Counted from the stretch's first letter, positions 31,250-43,049 are shown. The stretch: 64,000 nt of DNA from Ichthyophis bannanicus (GCA_033557465.1 CM066031.1:1674314800-1674378799), one strand, 5' to 3'. The notes: generated from the letters alone by a model not told the origin. A program made the numbers and translations.

Positions 31250-32442
31250 TTTGCCTCTGCCCAATGAAGAAGCGGTGAAACTTCCTCCGCAAGGACTGCG
31301 CGCTTCCTGTGCCCCCATGGCGATTGATGTAAGCCACTGTGGTGGTGGTGTCCAAAAAGATCCTTTCAGCCTAATGTTATACAAGCAGGAGAACCAGAAA
31401 GACTCCCTGCATCTCCAGATGACTGATGGACCAAGAGCTCTCCTCTGAGGGCCAGAGACCCTGCGCTACCTGTGACAATGTGCTTCCCCAACCAGACAGA
31501 CTGGCATCTGTCATCACTATGGTCCACTCCAGAGGCTCCTAAGGCATCCCCTTTAACAGCTTGGCAGAGTCCAACCACCAGTTCAGACTGACCTCTATTT
31601 CTCCCGGATGTCCTAGCCTCCACGGAGAAGATAAACCTGTGGGGACCAACGAAATAACAGAGACCTTTGCAAGGGGCGCATATGCACCCTGGCCCAAGGG
31701 ACGAGATCTAACAATGCCGCCATGGAACCCAAGATCTGGAGATAGGTCCACACCGTCAGGGCCAGTTTCCTGGCCCACTCTAGCAGTAGGAAAACCAGTA
31801 CCCACAACTTGTCGAACTGTGCCCCTAAGTAAGTGAAATCTTGAGAGGGGCCAAATTGCTCTTGGCAATGATGACCGCTCAACCGAGCCCTTGCAGGACC
31901 TCGAGAACTCACCGAGTAACCGCATGACTCTCCCTCCAGGGGCTTTGCCTTGATCAGCCAGTCATCCAGATAGGGATGCACCAACACCACAGAGCAGCCA
32001 CCATGACCATCATGATCCACCATGATTTTTGTAAAGGTTTGAGGAGCTGGTCGCCAGACCAAAAGGCAGGGCCTGAAACTGAAAATGACCCATAAGAACT
32101 GCGAAGTGTAAAAAAAATAATGCTCTGGCCGAATGGGAACATGCAGATACGTCTCAATGAGATCCAATGCTATCAAGAACTCACCTTTATGGCCACTATA
32201 ATGAATCATAACACCTCCATTTGAAAGTGAGGCATCCGCAAGGTTCTGTTGACATACTTGAGATCAAGAATAGGGCGAACAGTCCACCCCCCCCCTCTCT
32301 TTTTGGGGACTCCAAAATAAATGGAGTATGGACCTCGACCTAATTGGTCTACAGGAACTGGGACCACAGCCTCCAGCTGAATCAGCCTCTGGAGGGTGTC
32401 CACCACTGCCTGCACCTTGGAGGAAGCCTTGTAAGGCAACAC
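31250..32442 (-). pseudogene. Group I DIRS RT-RNase H remnant in block E
   Basis: 32442-32206 reads LIQLEAVVPVPVDQLGRGPY, SIYFGVPKKRGGG and LDLKYVNRTLRMPHFQME. 32209-31613 has LIALDLIETYLHVPIRPEHY, APQTFTKIMVDH and VLVHPYLDDWLIKA with YLDD. 31925-31539 has ARVHMRPLQRSLLFRWSPQV-like and the NWWLDSAKLLKGMP block before RNase H. Frameshifts occur near 32210 and 31920. Extra bases (gatcatgatccaccatg area) lie near 32015. Confidence 0.8.
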
Positions 32443-32557
32443 TAGAAGGTGTCAGAGGTGTCAAGCGAATTCCAAAGCATGTCCATCATAAATGGCTTCT
32501 AACACCTACTGATCAGAAGTAATTTGGAGTAAAATTGGTGTAGACTGCCCACTGGAA

Positions 32558-32935
32558 TCAACCCCTCCTAGGCCCCCATCTCTTTATTGCGCCTTCTTGA
32601 AACCAGCCCCGGCTATAGCCAAATAGCCTCTGACCACTATAAAGGTAGCGCGCCCGCTGGAAGTGAGCAAAGCATACTGTACAGAATCTATGAAAATCCA
32701 TAAAACGATCCCCCGCCGCCAGTGCCACCTTTCTACTCTTAGGATTATCTTCCAGGAGTTGGGCCGGCTTGGATACACCCCTGTTTTTAGCCAACCTTTC
32801 CAACACCTCACCAAAAAGAAGCTTGCCTTTGAAGGGAGGCTTACTCAGACAAGTCTTGAAAGACACATCCTCTAACCAATTGCACAACCAAAGGAACTGC
32901 CTAGCCGTGAGAATGTAAGCCTACTACGCTTTCTT
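32558..32935 (-). pseudogene. Group I DIRS gag C-terminal remnant in block E
   Basis: It reads ARQFLWLCNWLEDVSFKTCL then SKPPFKGKLLFGEVLERLAK and a basic aromatic tail, aligning with gag of copies C and H. The N-terminal two thirds are gone; at 32936 group II DNA begins. Confidence 0.75.
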
Positions 32936-32937
32936 CG

Positions 32938-34150
32938 AAGTTGTCCTCACATATGAGACGCCCAAACTACAGGCTACCAAACACGAAAAATAGCCCAACT
33001 GGAGCAACAAGAACCAGAGAAAGTGCACTTGAGATCCCTTTTCGGGACACGACCAATTCAATGTCCACAACAAGTAACATCAGAATGACTCTTTCGGTAG
33101 CCTGGACGGACAGAAAGGCTGGTGGGAAGGAGATGAACCTAAGTTCCAAACAGATGCTGGAGTATGGCCTGGCCGAAGTTACTGTCATGTCCAGAATCCC
33201 CATCCAAGCAGTAGTGGGCTGTGAAAGCATGGACAGAGGACCATGTAGCAGCCCTGCAAATCTCCTCCATGGAGACAGAACACTGATTGGCTACAGACGC
33301 AGCCATGACCTAGACATTGTGGGCAGTAACATGACCCTTGAGGCTCAGACCTGTCTGAGCATAGGCAAAGGATATGCAGTCTGCCATCCAAAAGGACAGC
33401 ATGCGTTTGGAGACAGCCAAGCCCAGCTTGTTCAGGTCATAGGAGACAAACAGCTACACAGAATGCCAGTACAGACTGGTCCACTTGAGGTAGATGTCCA
33501 GCACACGCTTGCAATCCAGCAAGTGCAGCTGGGTCTTTGCCCTATTAGCATGAGGCTAGGGAAAGAAGGTGCGTAGTACCACCAACTGGTTGAGATGGAA
33601 AGCCAAAACCACCTTGGGCAATAAATGCGGGTGGGTGCAGAGCATCACCTAGTTATGGTGGAATCTCATATATGGCGCATGGGCCACCAGAGTCTGCAGC
33701 TCACTGACTTGGCAAGCCAAAGTGAGCACTACCAGAAAGATAACCTTCCAGGTCAAAAACTTCAAGAGAAAAGGGCGCCAGCAGCAACTGACCCAGAACC
33801 ACATTCATATCCCACACCACCGGCAGGGGTTGAATCGGAGGATTCAACAGGAACAAGCCCCACATGAAGCGGGCCACCAGCGGCTGAGTAGAAATAGGCT
33901 TCCCATCCACGCCCCAATGGTAGGCAGCAATCTCACTCAAGTGCACCCAAAAAGAGTTGGCCTTGAGGCCTGAGTAGGAGAGATGCAGGACGTACTCCAG
34001 CAAGCTCTTGACAGAGCACGAGAAAGGGTCCAGCACCCTATCTGCACACCAAAGCAAGAGGCAGGGGCTGGGCAAGATGCAGCCAGTACCTGTCGCACAC
34101 AATCTGCGCACCCAGGTGCACGTGGGGATAAGAGATCACCTGTATGAGAA
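32938..34150 (-). pseudogene. Group II DIRS recombinase remnant in block E
   Basis: Frame 34111-33701 reads CSVKSLLEYVLHLSYSGLKA then NSFWVHLSEIAAYHWGVDGK, PISTQPLVARFMWGLFLLNP and DMNVVLGQLLLAPFSLEV, the core-binding domain. The catalytic region to the left is broken by many stops (SAHFGLPSQ and ITALVAHAPYMRFHHN-like remains). Directly upstream is gag C-terminus, so RT-RNase H has been deleted. Confidence 0.75.
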
Positions 34151-36150
34151 GTGGATGAGTCCACCATCCAACTGAAAGGGCACCCCTTCGGGGATCAGGC
34201 GACTGGCTATGCTCCTGAGGAAGGTGTAACACCCCCCCCAACACACACACTTTCCCAGGCTGTGGCTTGGGCATGGGTTGAGCCTTCTGCCACTTCACCT
34301 GACATGGCTGCTGCTGGGATTGTCTCTTGGGTTGAGCCTCTTGGGTGTTCCAGTAGCAGTGGCACTTTGGCTTGTAGAAGGGCTTCTTCCCTTGATGTCT
34401 CTTTTTGGCAGGATCTGCCGTCTTGCAAGAGAAGTGGGAAATGGTCACCTACTCAGTCTCAATTTTGACTGCTCTTTCTTGCATGGGCTTGCTGAAAAGG
34501 TTCTCCCCAGTACATGGCACATCCGCCAGCTTCTCCTGGACCCATTGTTTCAGGTTGCAGGACTAAAGTCAAGCCAGCCAGCGGGCACTGATGCCCAATG
34601 CCACCACCCTGCCCATCAACTGAAACGCATATGTGGCCCGCACCATATACCTGGACACATTTTTACTATGCCCAACCAAGGTACAGAAGGGCCTAAAGGC
34701 GCTGGGATGAGGGAACTGAGCTCGCTCAGGTCTTCCATGATGTCCTTCAAGAGCATCCACATGTAGAGCTGATATGACAGTACCTGGGCCACGAACATGG
34801 AGCCCTGAAAACATCGCCTGCCAAACGCATTGAGAGTCCTCTGCTCCCTGCTAGGGAGCACTGATGAATGAGTCTTGGAACTCTTGGAGCACCGCATAGT
34901 GGACTCCACGACCAGGGAATGGTACAGCAGTTGGGGTTTCTCAAACTCAGGGGTCCTTCTGCACCTGGTAGATTGAATCCAGTCGATGGCTGATGGCTGG
35001 CACAGACATCAGGTTCTCCCACATGTAGAGCAGGAGCCATTGGAGCAGAAGCCATTGGAGAATACAGGGCTGAGGGGTACTGGAGGATCTCCACCTCCTC
35101 GGTTCATCCTCCACCTCCAGGGAAAAGGGGATGGCCGTGGCTATATCCCAAATGAAGCCCTGGAAGGACATGTCCTCCGGGGGCAACTTCCGGCACTCAT
35201 ATGGAGGGGACAGGTCCAAGGGAATGTCAGAGGTCTCCCTCTCAGTCTCCCAGCCATCGGAGTCTGACTCCGAGAGGAAGTTGAAATACCTCATCTCCAC
35301 CCAGTGTCCGCTCCCGTGGTGACACTGGTCTCCGGCAGTACCAATGGCAGTCCTCCTCTGAGCACCAGGACATCGGAACTGGAGACACCTGAAAGGGAGA
35401 TTTCAATCGGGCCCAGGGTAGACTCCGACCACCAACCCGACATCCCCATCTTGGTGGGGAAGGCATGGGTTTCAAGGATCAGCTGCACGGCCATAGACAA
35501 CTCCCCACCCCCTGGGCCAATGCAGCCAGGAGAGCCAGCATGTGCGTGAGGGCCTAAAGGCACTCAGCAAGCACCGCAGTTTCTGAGGGCATCGAGGCCG
35601 GTATAACAACCTCAGCCACAGACTCTGGCACCACTCCTGGAAACTCCACAATGGTCAGGACATCGGGAGATTGCTGGTGCCCTCAGGGCCTTGGGAATAG
35701 CTTCCTCCTGCCAGGGCACCTTGGCAGGCCTCTCCCGGCCACTGCCCTTGGCACTGCGCCGAGAGGGGCGCCAGTGCCAATGCCCATGCTTGAAACTGTT
35801 TCTGGTCACCCCCTTCGACATTGATGAGACAGACGATGAGTCCTTCCGTGGCTCCGATAGGGAGAGCCTCTACTCCAGGCAGCCGCAGCCCCTCGGCTCA
35901 AAGTGGGCGCAAGCACCGCTCAGGGCTAATGCCTCAGCGGAGCCCCTCGAGGTTGCTGACACCAACGTCGATGCCAGTGGCAATGATGCGGAGTCTGAGG
36001 ACCCAAAAATGGACTTGCATTGCTTCTCGTGGCCCTTGAGGCCTTTTTTCGTCATCTGCAAGCACAGATTGCACATTGAGGGCTCCTGGTCAGGGCCAAG
36101 ACATTAAAGGCACCAACTGTGATGGTCCATCATGGAAATGGTGTGCGCAC
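34150..36150 (-). pseudogene. Group II DIRS gag-like remnant in block E
   Basis: Colinear pieces: 36076-35870 begins MCNLCLQMTKKGLKGHEKQC (zinc-motif region and following). A middle region follows. 35300-34947 has YECRKLPPEDMSFQGFIWDI. 34909-34616 has SREQRTLNAFGRRCFQGSMF then VAQVLSYQLYMWMLLKDIME. 34480-34200 has CTGENLFSKPMQE-like remains and a Gln-rich tail (RQSQQQPCQVKWQKAQPMPK). Many frameshifts occur. Average similarity to F is lower than between F and B, so this is an older copy. Confidence 0.75.
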
Positions 36151-36450
36151 GTGTGCATTTTTTAAATCCGCTGGCAGCTTAGACATCACCATAAAAATGG
36201 CCTCTGCAAGGTTGAAGGGCTCAATGCCGGCAGCGGTGAAAGAAAAAAGCCCAGAAAAAGGAGAGACGACCGAGCAAAGAGACAAAAAGCAAGGGAAAAA
36301 AGCCTTGCGCGATAGTCAGCACCAGTAAAACTGACACACTGATGACAGGCGGAAAAAAGGCAACTAAAGGCAGCCAAAAAACAGCATCCCAAAGGGCAAA
36401 AGAACAGCATTTTCCGGATCACACTAGAACAGTCACTAACAAGTTTTTGG

Positions 36451-36877
36451 AGGCAGCGTGGTTCAGGGTTGTATGGCTTGTTGCTCCTGGAATTAAAGCC
36501 GCCGCGGGTGCATTACTTTCCCCTATGCGGTTTATTTTTTTTTCTGTACTCATCACTCTCTCCCCCGGCGGTATATTGACAGGATCCAGAGGGGGATAAG
36601 TACTTGGCACACTTCGGCTGTTGGGCAGCAGGGCTATCTGAGCTGCGTGCTCCAGAATGCTGCTCGTTTTGTGAGGAAAGCCAAAGAATGAAAAAAAATC
36701 AATTGATGTCAGTTGCTTTTCCTTTCAAAGGCACTAGTAATCGAAAACAGCAGGATAGCTGACAAAAAACGGCTGGCAAATGTCGATTAAAAAGAAAAAT
36801 TAAGTATCAGGGGAGGAGAGAGCAGTAGAAGGGCGCGGCAGAAAAAAAAAAACTACTGAAGGTGGACAGAGTGTCAG
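36451..36877. other. Sequence without recognisable feature
   Basis: It lies between DIRS block E and a CR1 fragment. No ORF or terminal repeat was recognised. An A-rich run lies at 36841-36852. Confidence 0.4.
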
Positions 36878-36915
36878 GAGGCATAAGACCTACCAGGCAT
36901 AAGACCTACCAGGCA
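36878..36915 (+). repeat. Short tandem duplication
   Basis: The unit gcataagacctaccag occurs twice in a row, followed by gcatag, immediately before the CR1 3' end. Confidence 0.85.
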
Positions 36916-37300
36916 TAGAACATAGAAACATGACAGCAGAAAAAGACCACATGGCTTATCTAGTCTGCCCTTCCATATCAACCGCGACAACAGTCCTCTT
37001 CTCTCCTTTAGAGATCCTCTGTGCTTATTCCATGCTTCTTTGAATTCAGATACTGTCCTCATCTCTACCACCTCCAATGGAAGACTATTCCACAGATCCA
37101 CCACTCTTTCCGTAAAGAAATATTTCCGCATATTACTCCTGAGTCTATCCCCTTTCACTCTCATCCTATGTCCCCTCGTAACAGAGCTTGCTTTCCATCG
37201 AAAGAGGCTCTCCTCCTCTGTATTTATGCCATGGAGGTATTTAAGCGTCTCAATCATATCACCTCTATCCTGCCTTTCCTCTAAAGTATACATATTAAGA
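36914..37300 (-). mobile_element. CR1-like LINE 3' end (second subfamily)
   Basis: The minus strand reads LEERQDRGDMIETLKYLHGI, VTRGHRMRVKGDRLRSNMRK, YFFTERVVDLWNSLPLEVVE and FKEAWNKHRGSL, the CR1 ORF2 C-terminus, then a short 3' UTR ending in ctatgttctatg. It differs from the subfamily at 6059. The exon at 37628 lies 330 bp away. Confidence 0.85.
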
Positions 37301-37388
37301 TCCTGCCAAGAGTTGTTTAAAAAACAACCATTTTTACTAAAGCTAGAAGAGAGTTCCATTTGTGTGCCTGCATACACCCTACTTGTCA

Positions 37389-37820
<432 letters not shown>

Positions 37821-37985
37821 TCAAGCATGGAAAGAACATCCAGTTATGAATGTCAATACTAATCCTTCCAAAGCAAGATCCATCACAGCCACAGGTTAAT
37901 CAATGTGCTCAACTGAGGGGTTCAAGACCATGCTTAGGTGTAGCTACCTAAAGATAAACAAATTTGAAAAGTAGGCGGTGCAGAT

Positions 37986-38170
37986 GGTGAAATCTTACTT
38001 ACCGTTAATTTCCTTTCCTGGAATCTGCTAGACCAGCCCAGACAAGTGGGTTGTGTTCCCCTGCCAGAAGATGGTGAGACAGAGAAAAAAAATCACAGAA
38101 ACCTTGTGACATCACCCTTGGTATATAGTGTCCCTCCCTCTAGAGGTCAGCTTCAGTATAACCCTGGCAA
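37986..38170 (-). repeat. 3' inverted terminal repeat of DIRS copy G
   Basis: From ggtgaaatcttacttaccgt, through tgctagaccagcccagacaa and agatggtgagacagag, to ccctccctctagaggtcagc. Its reverse complement is found at 54868-54949, then, after copy H, at 60891-60926. Confidence 0.85.
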
Positions 38171-38339
38171 GCACCAGGACTGCAGAACAGTTCAAGATCA
38201 ATATTAGACAAAAAAGATTGAACCAGAATATGAACCTGAAGACAACCAAAACAAGGCTCCCAGCCGAGGAGAATGGACAAACGAAAGAACAGTTCCACAA
38301 TCGAACTGGGAGAATGTACAAGTGGTATGTCGCCGCCCT

Positions 38340-38500
38340 ATTACGTGATACTTCTTGGAGGCGGCGAAAACCAGTCCAGCACAGCCCAGAGTGGGTCCTG
38401 GACTGGTCTAGCAGGATTCCAAGAAAGGAAATTAACGGTAAATAAACTGTCACCTTCCAACCCATTCTGCTAGACCAGTCCAGACAAGTGGAGAGTACCA
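38340..38500 (-). repeat. Internal complementary region of DIRS copy G
   Basis: It reads aaggaaattaacggtaaata and aactgtcacc (3' terminus reversed), then ttccaacccattctgctaga and ccagtccagacaagtgg (5' terminus reversed, as at 60926-60891). Confidence 0.82.
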
Positions 38501-38529
38501 AAGCTACATGGGATAGGAAGATTCAGCTG

Positions 38530-39480
38530 CAGCCAAAACAGTGGCTCTGAATCAAGCTGCTTCCCTGGCCTGGAGATCCAAGCAATAATGACGAGCAAAA
38601 GTAGACAGGGACGACCAGGTTGCTGCCCTGCAAATATCAAGCGGGTGGACCCGTGACCTTTTGGCCTGAGCACAAAGTGGAATGTGCTCTAAGTCCAACT
38701 GGAACAGGCTTGTTCTGGAGGATATAGGCTGATTCAATGGCCTAAATCCATTGCACTATGGTCACCTTGGAAACAGCCACGCCCTTGCGGGGACCAGTGA
38801 ATAAGACAAAGAGGTGGTCAGACACACGAAATAGATTGGTAACCTTGAGATAACGATGCAAACTTCGACTGATGTCGAGAAGGTGTAGAGCCTGGTTGCA
38901 ATCTGAACCCTGATCCTGCCAGAAGGCAGGCAGAGACACAGACTGATTAAGAAGGACCCTTTGGCAAAAAAGCTAGTACTGTATAAATGGTGACACCCTC
39001 TGCCGAAAGGAGAGGAAGGGGTCTCAGTAAGATAGGGCTTGGAACTCTGAAATACGCTGGGCAGATGTGATCACAACTAGGAACACGGTCGTAAGTGTAA
39101 GATCTTTGAGGGACGAGGCACGAAGCAGCTCGAAAGGTGCACGAGTGCGGAGCACCAGGGAAAGGTCCCAACCGGGAACCACTGGACGGATCAACGGCCA
39201 TTGTGATCGAACCCCCAGAGAAAATGGGAAATGCCCACGGGAAATGTGAGTGAACACCCCTGAATCGGCCCCCAAAAGCATGTCAAGGCAGCCACATGCA
39301 CTTTCAATGAATTAAGGGCGAGACCCTTACCAAACCCATCCTGGAGGAAGGAAAGGATGATTGGCACTTGTACTTTCCAGGGAGAAATAGATTGACGGGT
39401 GCACCAGGAGGAAAAAAAAAAGCCACCAAACTTGGACATAAGCCCAAGAAGTGGAGGGTCGCCGTGACCGAAGTAATGTA
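38530..39480 (-). pseudogene. DIRS copy G tyrosine recombinase, decayed
   Basis: Pieces in shifting frames. 39439-39191 reads ILSFLQDGFGKGLALNSLKV then HVAALTCFWGPI. 39281-39024 has LTTVFLVVITSAQRISEFQA, where the catalytic Arg I position is preserved but the neighbouring Arg is Gln. 38939-38742 has LDISRSLHRYLKVTNLFRVS and RKGVAVSKVTIVQWI. 38737-38470 has HPLDICRAATWSSLSTFARH then YCLD with the probable Tyr. It contains more than five disruptions. Confidence 0.75.
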
Positions 39481-39489
39481 TAAAGTACC

Positions 39490-40790
39490 TATGGTGAATA
39501 ACCCTTACGTTCTAGCCAACGCTTCTCAAGAGCCAGACCGTGAGTAAGGAGTGGGGTCGATCATAAAGATGGGACCCTGCCGTAGAAGACCCCACCGTGT
39601 GCTGAGAGGCAGGGGCGACTCGCACAGGAGGCGCACCAGGTTGGCATACCATAGTTGATGTGGCTAATCTGGCGCAACCAGGACTACCCTGCCAGGATGA
39701 ATCTCCAACCAGCGGAGAATGCAACCGATCATCGGCCATGGAAGAAAAACAGAACCAGTACAAAAACGTGGAATACTCAGAAGGATAAAGCAATCTTTAT
39801 TGTAAAACAATTGCCACTGGCCCGACACAGGCCGTGTTTCGCTGCCTTCTTCAGGGGCACTAAAGTGGACTTAAAAGCTACAAATACATTGCTTTATCCT
39901 TCTGAGTATTCCACGTTTTTGTACTGGTTCTGTTCCTGTTAACGTGGGTCCGTGCCTGAGTGTGGGACCATGGAAGAAAAACATACAGCAGGTGGGAGAG
40001 GGGCCAAGGCTGAGCCAGGGCATCCAGCCCTTGAGACAATGCTTCCTTTCTTCGACTGAAGGAGGACAACGTCTTGGCATTGGACGAGGTGGCCATGAGA
40101 TCAAGAGTTGAGCGACCCCACCGGCACACTATGTTTGCGAAGGCCCAGGTGTAAGTTCCCACTTGCTGGGGTCCAGTGTGTGCTGACTGAGGAAGTCTGC
40201 CTGAATGTTCTCCATGCTCGCTATATGTTGCACTGAAAGAGCTTGAAGGTAGCATTCTGCCCAGGAGAATAGGAGACTCATTTCCCTGGCAACTCCTGAA
40301 GACTTTGTGCCTCCCTAGAGGTTGAGATAAGCTACCATCATTGAACTGTCAGAGAGAATCCACACAGCACGAATTCAAAGGAGAGTGGGAAATGACAGGA
40401 GAGCCAGGCGTACAGCTCATGCATCGAGCTGATTGATTGTCCAGGCGGATTCACAGACTGACCAAGAGCCCTGCGCTGTGAGTCCGAGACTGTGCGCCCC
40501 CCCCCCCCCCCAGCTGACATCCATAGTCAGTATTACCCATTGCGGAGTGGCGAAGGACATGCCTTTCAACAGGTTCCGAGGACACAGCCACCACATGAGG
40601 CTGTGGCAAATCGAGGGCTGAAAGGGAAGGCAAGTTCAATACTCCTGGGTGGAGGGGAACCAACGTGACAGTAGGGCGTGTTGTAATGGGCGCATGTGTG
40701 TTCGAGCCCAGGGTACCACCTCTAAGATGGCAACCATGGTGCTGAGCACCTGTAGATAGTCCCATGCTGCTGGCGAGTGGCAATGCTGAA
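39490..40790 (-). pseudogene. DIRS copy G RT thumb, RNase H and C-terminal domain, decayed
   Basis: From the right: SPAAWDYLQVLSTMVAILEV-type sequence (40790-40720), the start of RNase H with VILTMDVSW-like remains (about 40540), CMELYAWLSCHFPL, then IEHIQADFLSQHTLD-like and LDLMATSSNAKTLSSFSRRK (about 40110-40050), and a C-terminal domain with VFLPWS. It is interrupted at 39752-39967 by a retroposon carrying a hammerhead-like core. A C17 tract lies at 40498-40514. Right of 40790 is copy I. Confidence 0.72.
39752..39967 (-). mobile_element. Small retroposon with perfect inverted repeat and hammerhead-like core (Penelope/retrozyme-like)
   Basis: It is flanked by a perfect 16-bp direct repeat (ccatggaagaaaaaca at 39736-39751 and 39968-39983), a target duplication of retroposon length. 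Perfect 43-bp inverted arms at 39752-39794 and 39888-39930 enclose 93 bp. On the minus strand the loop contains GCCC-CTGAAGA (39858-39848), then GAAA (39840-39837), CAC-GGCCT-GTG, TC and GGGC (to 39820). This fits the type I hammerhead layout CUGANGA / GAAA / UH with stems I and III pairing. Stem II would be very short. Hammerheads are known in Penelope-like elements. No protein is encoded. Confidence 0.65.
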
Positions 40791-41150
40791 AGCGTAGTTA
40801 CTCACCTTTAACAGGTGTTCTCCGGGGACAGCAGGAATCAGTCTTCACATATGGATAACGTCAGCACCAACGGAGCCGACACGGATATGTCCCCAGCTTT
40901 CAAAGAAAGCCTTTGGGAGATGCACCACGCATGCATGGTCCATTTCCCGTCCAAGGGTGCTATCTTGCCCGTGTCCAATGATATAGCTAAGGCGGCAAAA
41001 ATAAAAGATGGTAAAGAAGTAACTCCAATGAGAGGAGGGAGGGTTTGTGAGGACCGATTCTTGCAGTCCCTGGAGAAGACCTGTTATAGGTGAGTAAGTA
41101 CGCTTTCTCCAGGAACAAGCAGGAAGTCAGTCCTCACATATGGGACTCCC
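40791..41150 (-). repeat. 3' inverted terminal repeat and internal complementary region of DIRS copy I
   Basis: The outer end is agcgtagttactcaccttta. The body (cacatatggataacgtcagc; cacgcatgcatggtccattt) matches the E block. The internal complementary region at about 41055-41150 reads ctgttataggtgagtaagta, cgctttctccaggaacaagc, then cctcacatatggg. The partner 5' ITR is missing. Confidence 0.8.
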
Positions 41151-41336
41151 CAGCTACAGACTACAGAGAACATTTACAAAATGGCACAGTGACCTGAAAA
41201 GGTAAGCTCTGATTAGCAGCAGTTGAATCCCTAAGAGAAACTCTCAAAAGACCCAGGTGTCCGGCAGAGAACCAGCACTCCGGTAGCCTGAACACAGAAG
41301 AGGAGGCAGGCAGGAGTTGCCTACACCCCAAAGAGA

Positions 41337-42780
41337 TTACAAAGTACAACCTGGCTGAAGGTGCTGTCCCGTCGGGACTCCCTCTCCAGGCAATAGTGAA
41401 CTGCGAAAGTATAGACTGAAGACCAGGTAGCGGCCTGCAGATTTCAGGTCATGGGGACGAAGCGTAGATTTGCCACAGAAGCAGCCATGGCCCTGACGCA
41501 ATGTGCCATGACCCTCTGGTCCTGAGAGATCCCTGCTTGCTCCTAGGCAAAAGTAATACAGTCCGCCAACCAAGTGGACAGAGTTCGCTTAGTCACTGGA
41601 AGCCCCAGGCGGTTTGGGTCCTAGGATATGAAAAGCTGTGGTGCTTTTCAGTGGCCCTGAGTCTGTTGCAGGTAGGACAGGGCTGTCTTACAATCCAGAA
41701 TATGGAGAACGGTCTCTGCCCTACCGGCATGAGGTCTTGGAAAGTGGGGAGCACTACCTCCTGACTGAGTTAGAATGGGAACACCACCTTCGGCAGAAAC
41801 ATGGCATGTGTGCGGAGCACAACCCTGTTCTAGTATAGCCTCACGGTGGGCGGCTCTGCCATCAGAGCCTGGAGCTCGCTGACTCTGTGGGCTGATGTGA
41901 GTGCTACCAGGAAGGCGACCTTCCAGGAGAGGTACCGCAGGTGGCAGGTAGCCAGAGGCTCAAACGGAGGTTTTGTGAGCTACAAGAGCACCACATTAAG
42001 ATCCAACTCCGCCAATGGAGGGTGGATGGGGATTTGAAAAGCATAAAGCCCCATAGGAACCGAGACAAGAGGCTGAGCCAAGAGGGATGCGCTGCAATGG
42101 CACTCAGGTGTACTCTCTGACAGTTGGACTTCAGTCCCATCTGCGATAGGTAGAGCAGGTATTAAGAACATAAGAACATAAGATATGCCATACTGGGTCA
42201 GACCAAGGTCCATCAAGCCCAGTATCCTGTTTCCAACAGTGGACAATCTAGGTCATATGTACCTAGCAGTTTCCCCAAGAGACACAGGTTCCACCATGCT
42301 TGTACTGGGTCAAGCATTGATATCCTGGGTCCCTTCTTAACAATGGTTTAAGGACCTTTCCTCCAGGAACTTGTCCAAACCTTTTTTAAACCCAGCTACA
42401 CTAACAGCCTTTACTACATCCTCCAGTAACAAATTCCAGAGTTTGATTACACGTTGAGTGAAAAAATATTTTCTTTTATTAGTCTTAAATAGTTTACCCT
42501 GTAGCTTCACTGCATGTCCCCTGTAGTCTTCATTGCATGTCCCCTAGTCTTTCTATATTGGTATTGGAGTACCACTTGCACTGAGCAGAACGGGTTTGCC
42601 AGCTTTTCTGCACACCACACTGAGAAACGGCGCCATTTGAAGGGGTACACCCTTCTTGTGGAGGCCTCACAAGAAGCTAGGAGAATCTCTTCCACGTCCT
42701 GTGGGAGACTGAAGGGTGCTAATGCTACTCTTTCAGAAGCCAAACCATGAGCGAGAGGGTCCCCAGATTAGGGTGTAGGA
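41337..42780 (-). pseudogene. DIRS copy I tyrosine recombinase, decayed and interrupted
   Basis: 42743-42560 gives the N-terminal part LPQDVEEILLASCEASTRRV then YPFKWRRFSVWCAEK. After the CR1 insertion it continues at 42140-41904 with MGLKSNCQRVHLSAIAAHPS, and further left with the HHDRVVLRTCHVSAEGGV-like region and VRVMAHCVRAMAASVANLRS-like remains of the HxxR block. The last part (41573-41337) is frameshifted. Copy F separates the N-terminal end from the RT ORF. Confidence 0.7.
42165..42560 (-). mobile_element. CR1 3'-end insertion in DIRS copy I
   Basis: It starts aagaacataagaacataaga (two copies of the CR1 terminal octamer, reversed) and carries the CR1 3' UTR and last codons. A short repeat ggtatt at both sides may be the target duplication. 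It is close to the copy at 6059. Confidence 0.88.
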
Positions 42781-42783
42781 GAA

Positions 42784-42972
42784 AGCACAGTTACTTACCT
42801 GTAACAGGTGATCTCTGGGAACAGCAGGAATTAGTCCTCACATATGGGTACGTCGGAACCGACGGAGCCTGCGCGGGAAAGCTCCCCAGCTTCCCAGAAA
42901 GGAAGCTTTTGGGGCCTCCCACAGCGCATGCGCGCTGCCTTCCCGCCTTCCTGACCAACTCTCTTCAGTTCG
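42784..42972 (-). repeat. 3' inverted terminal repeat of DIRS copy F
   Basis: From agcacagttacttacctgta through cacatatgggtacgtcggaa and ttcccgccttcctgacca. It is inverted relative to 48630-48790, with the extra outer block found only here. The palindrome centre is mutated (GGAACC for GGTACC). Confidence 0.88.
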
Positions 42973-43049
42973 AGTTTAAAGCTGAGACAATAGAGAGAGG
43001 AAAGGAAAGAGAGAGAGAGATACAACTCCTAGGGGAGGTGGGAGGGTTG

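Larger units (their letters stand above)
29641..36450 (-). mobile_element. Mosaic DIRS block E (group II ends and 5' half, group I insert)
   Basis: 29641-29990 is a group II 3' ITR and internal complementary region. About 30000-32935 is coding DNA of a group I element truncated at both ends. 32938-36150 is a group II element reading recombinase then gag, with RT missing. The phrase tcctcacatatg occurs at both switch points (29889 and 32944). The 5' ITR of the group II element is not found, so the right limit is approximate. Confidence 0.75.
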
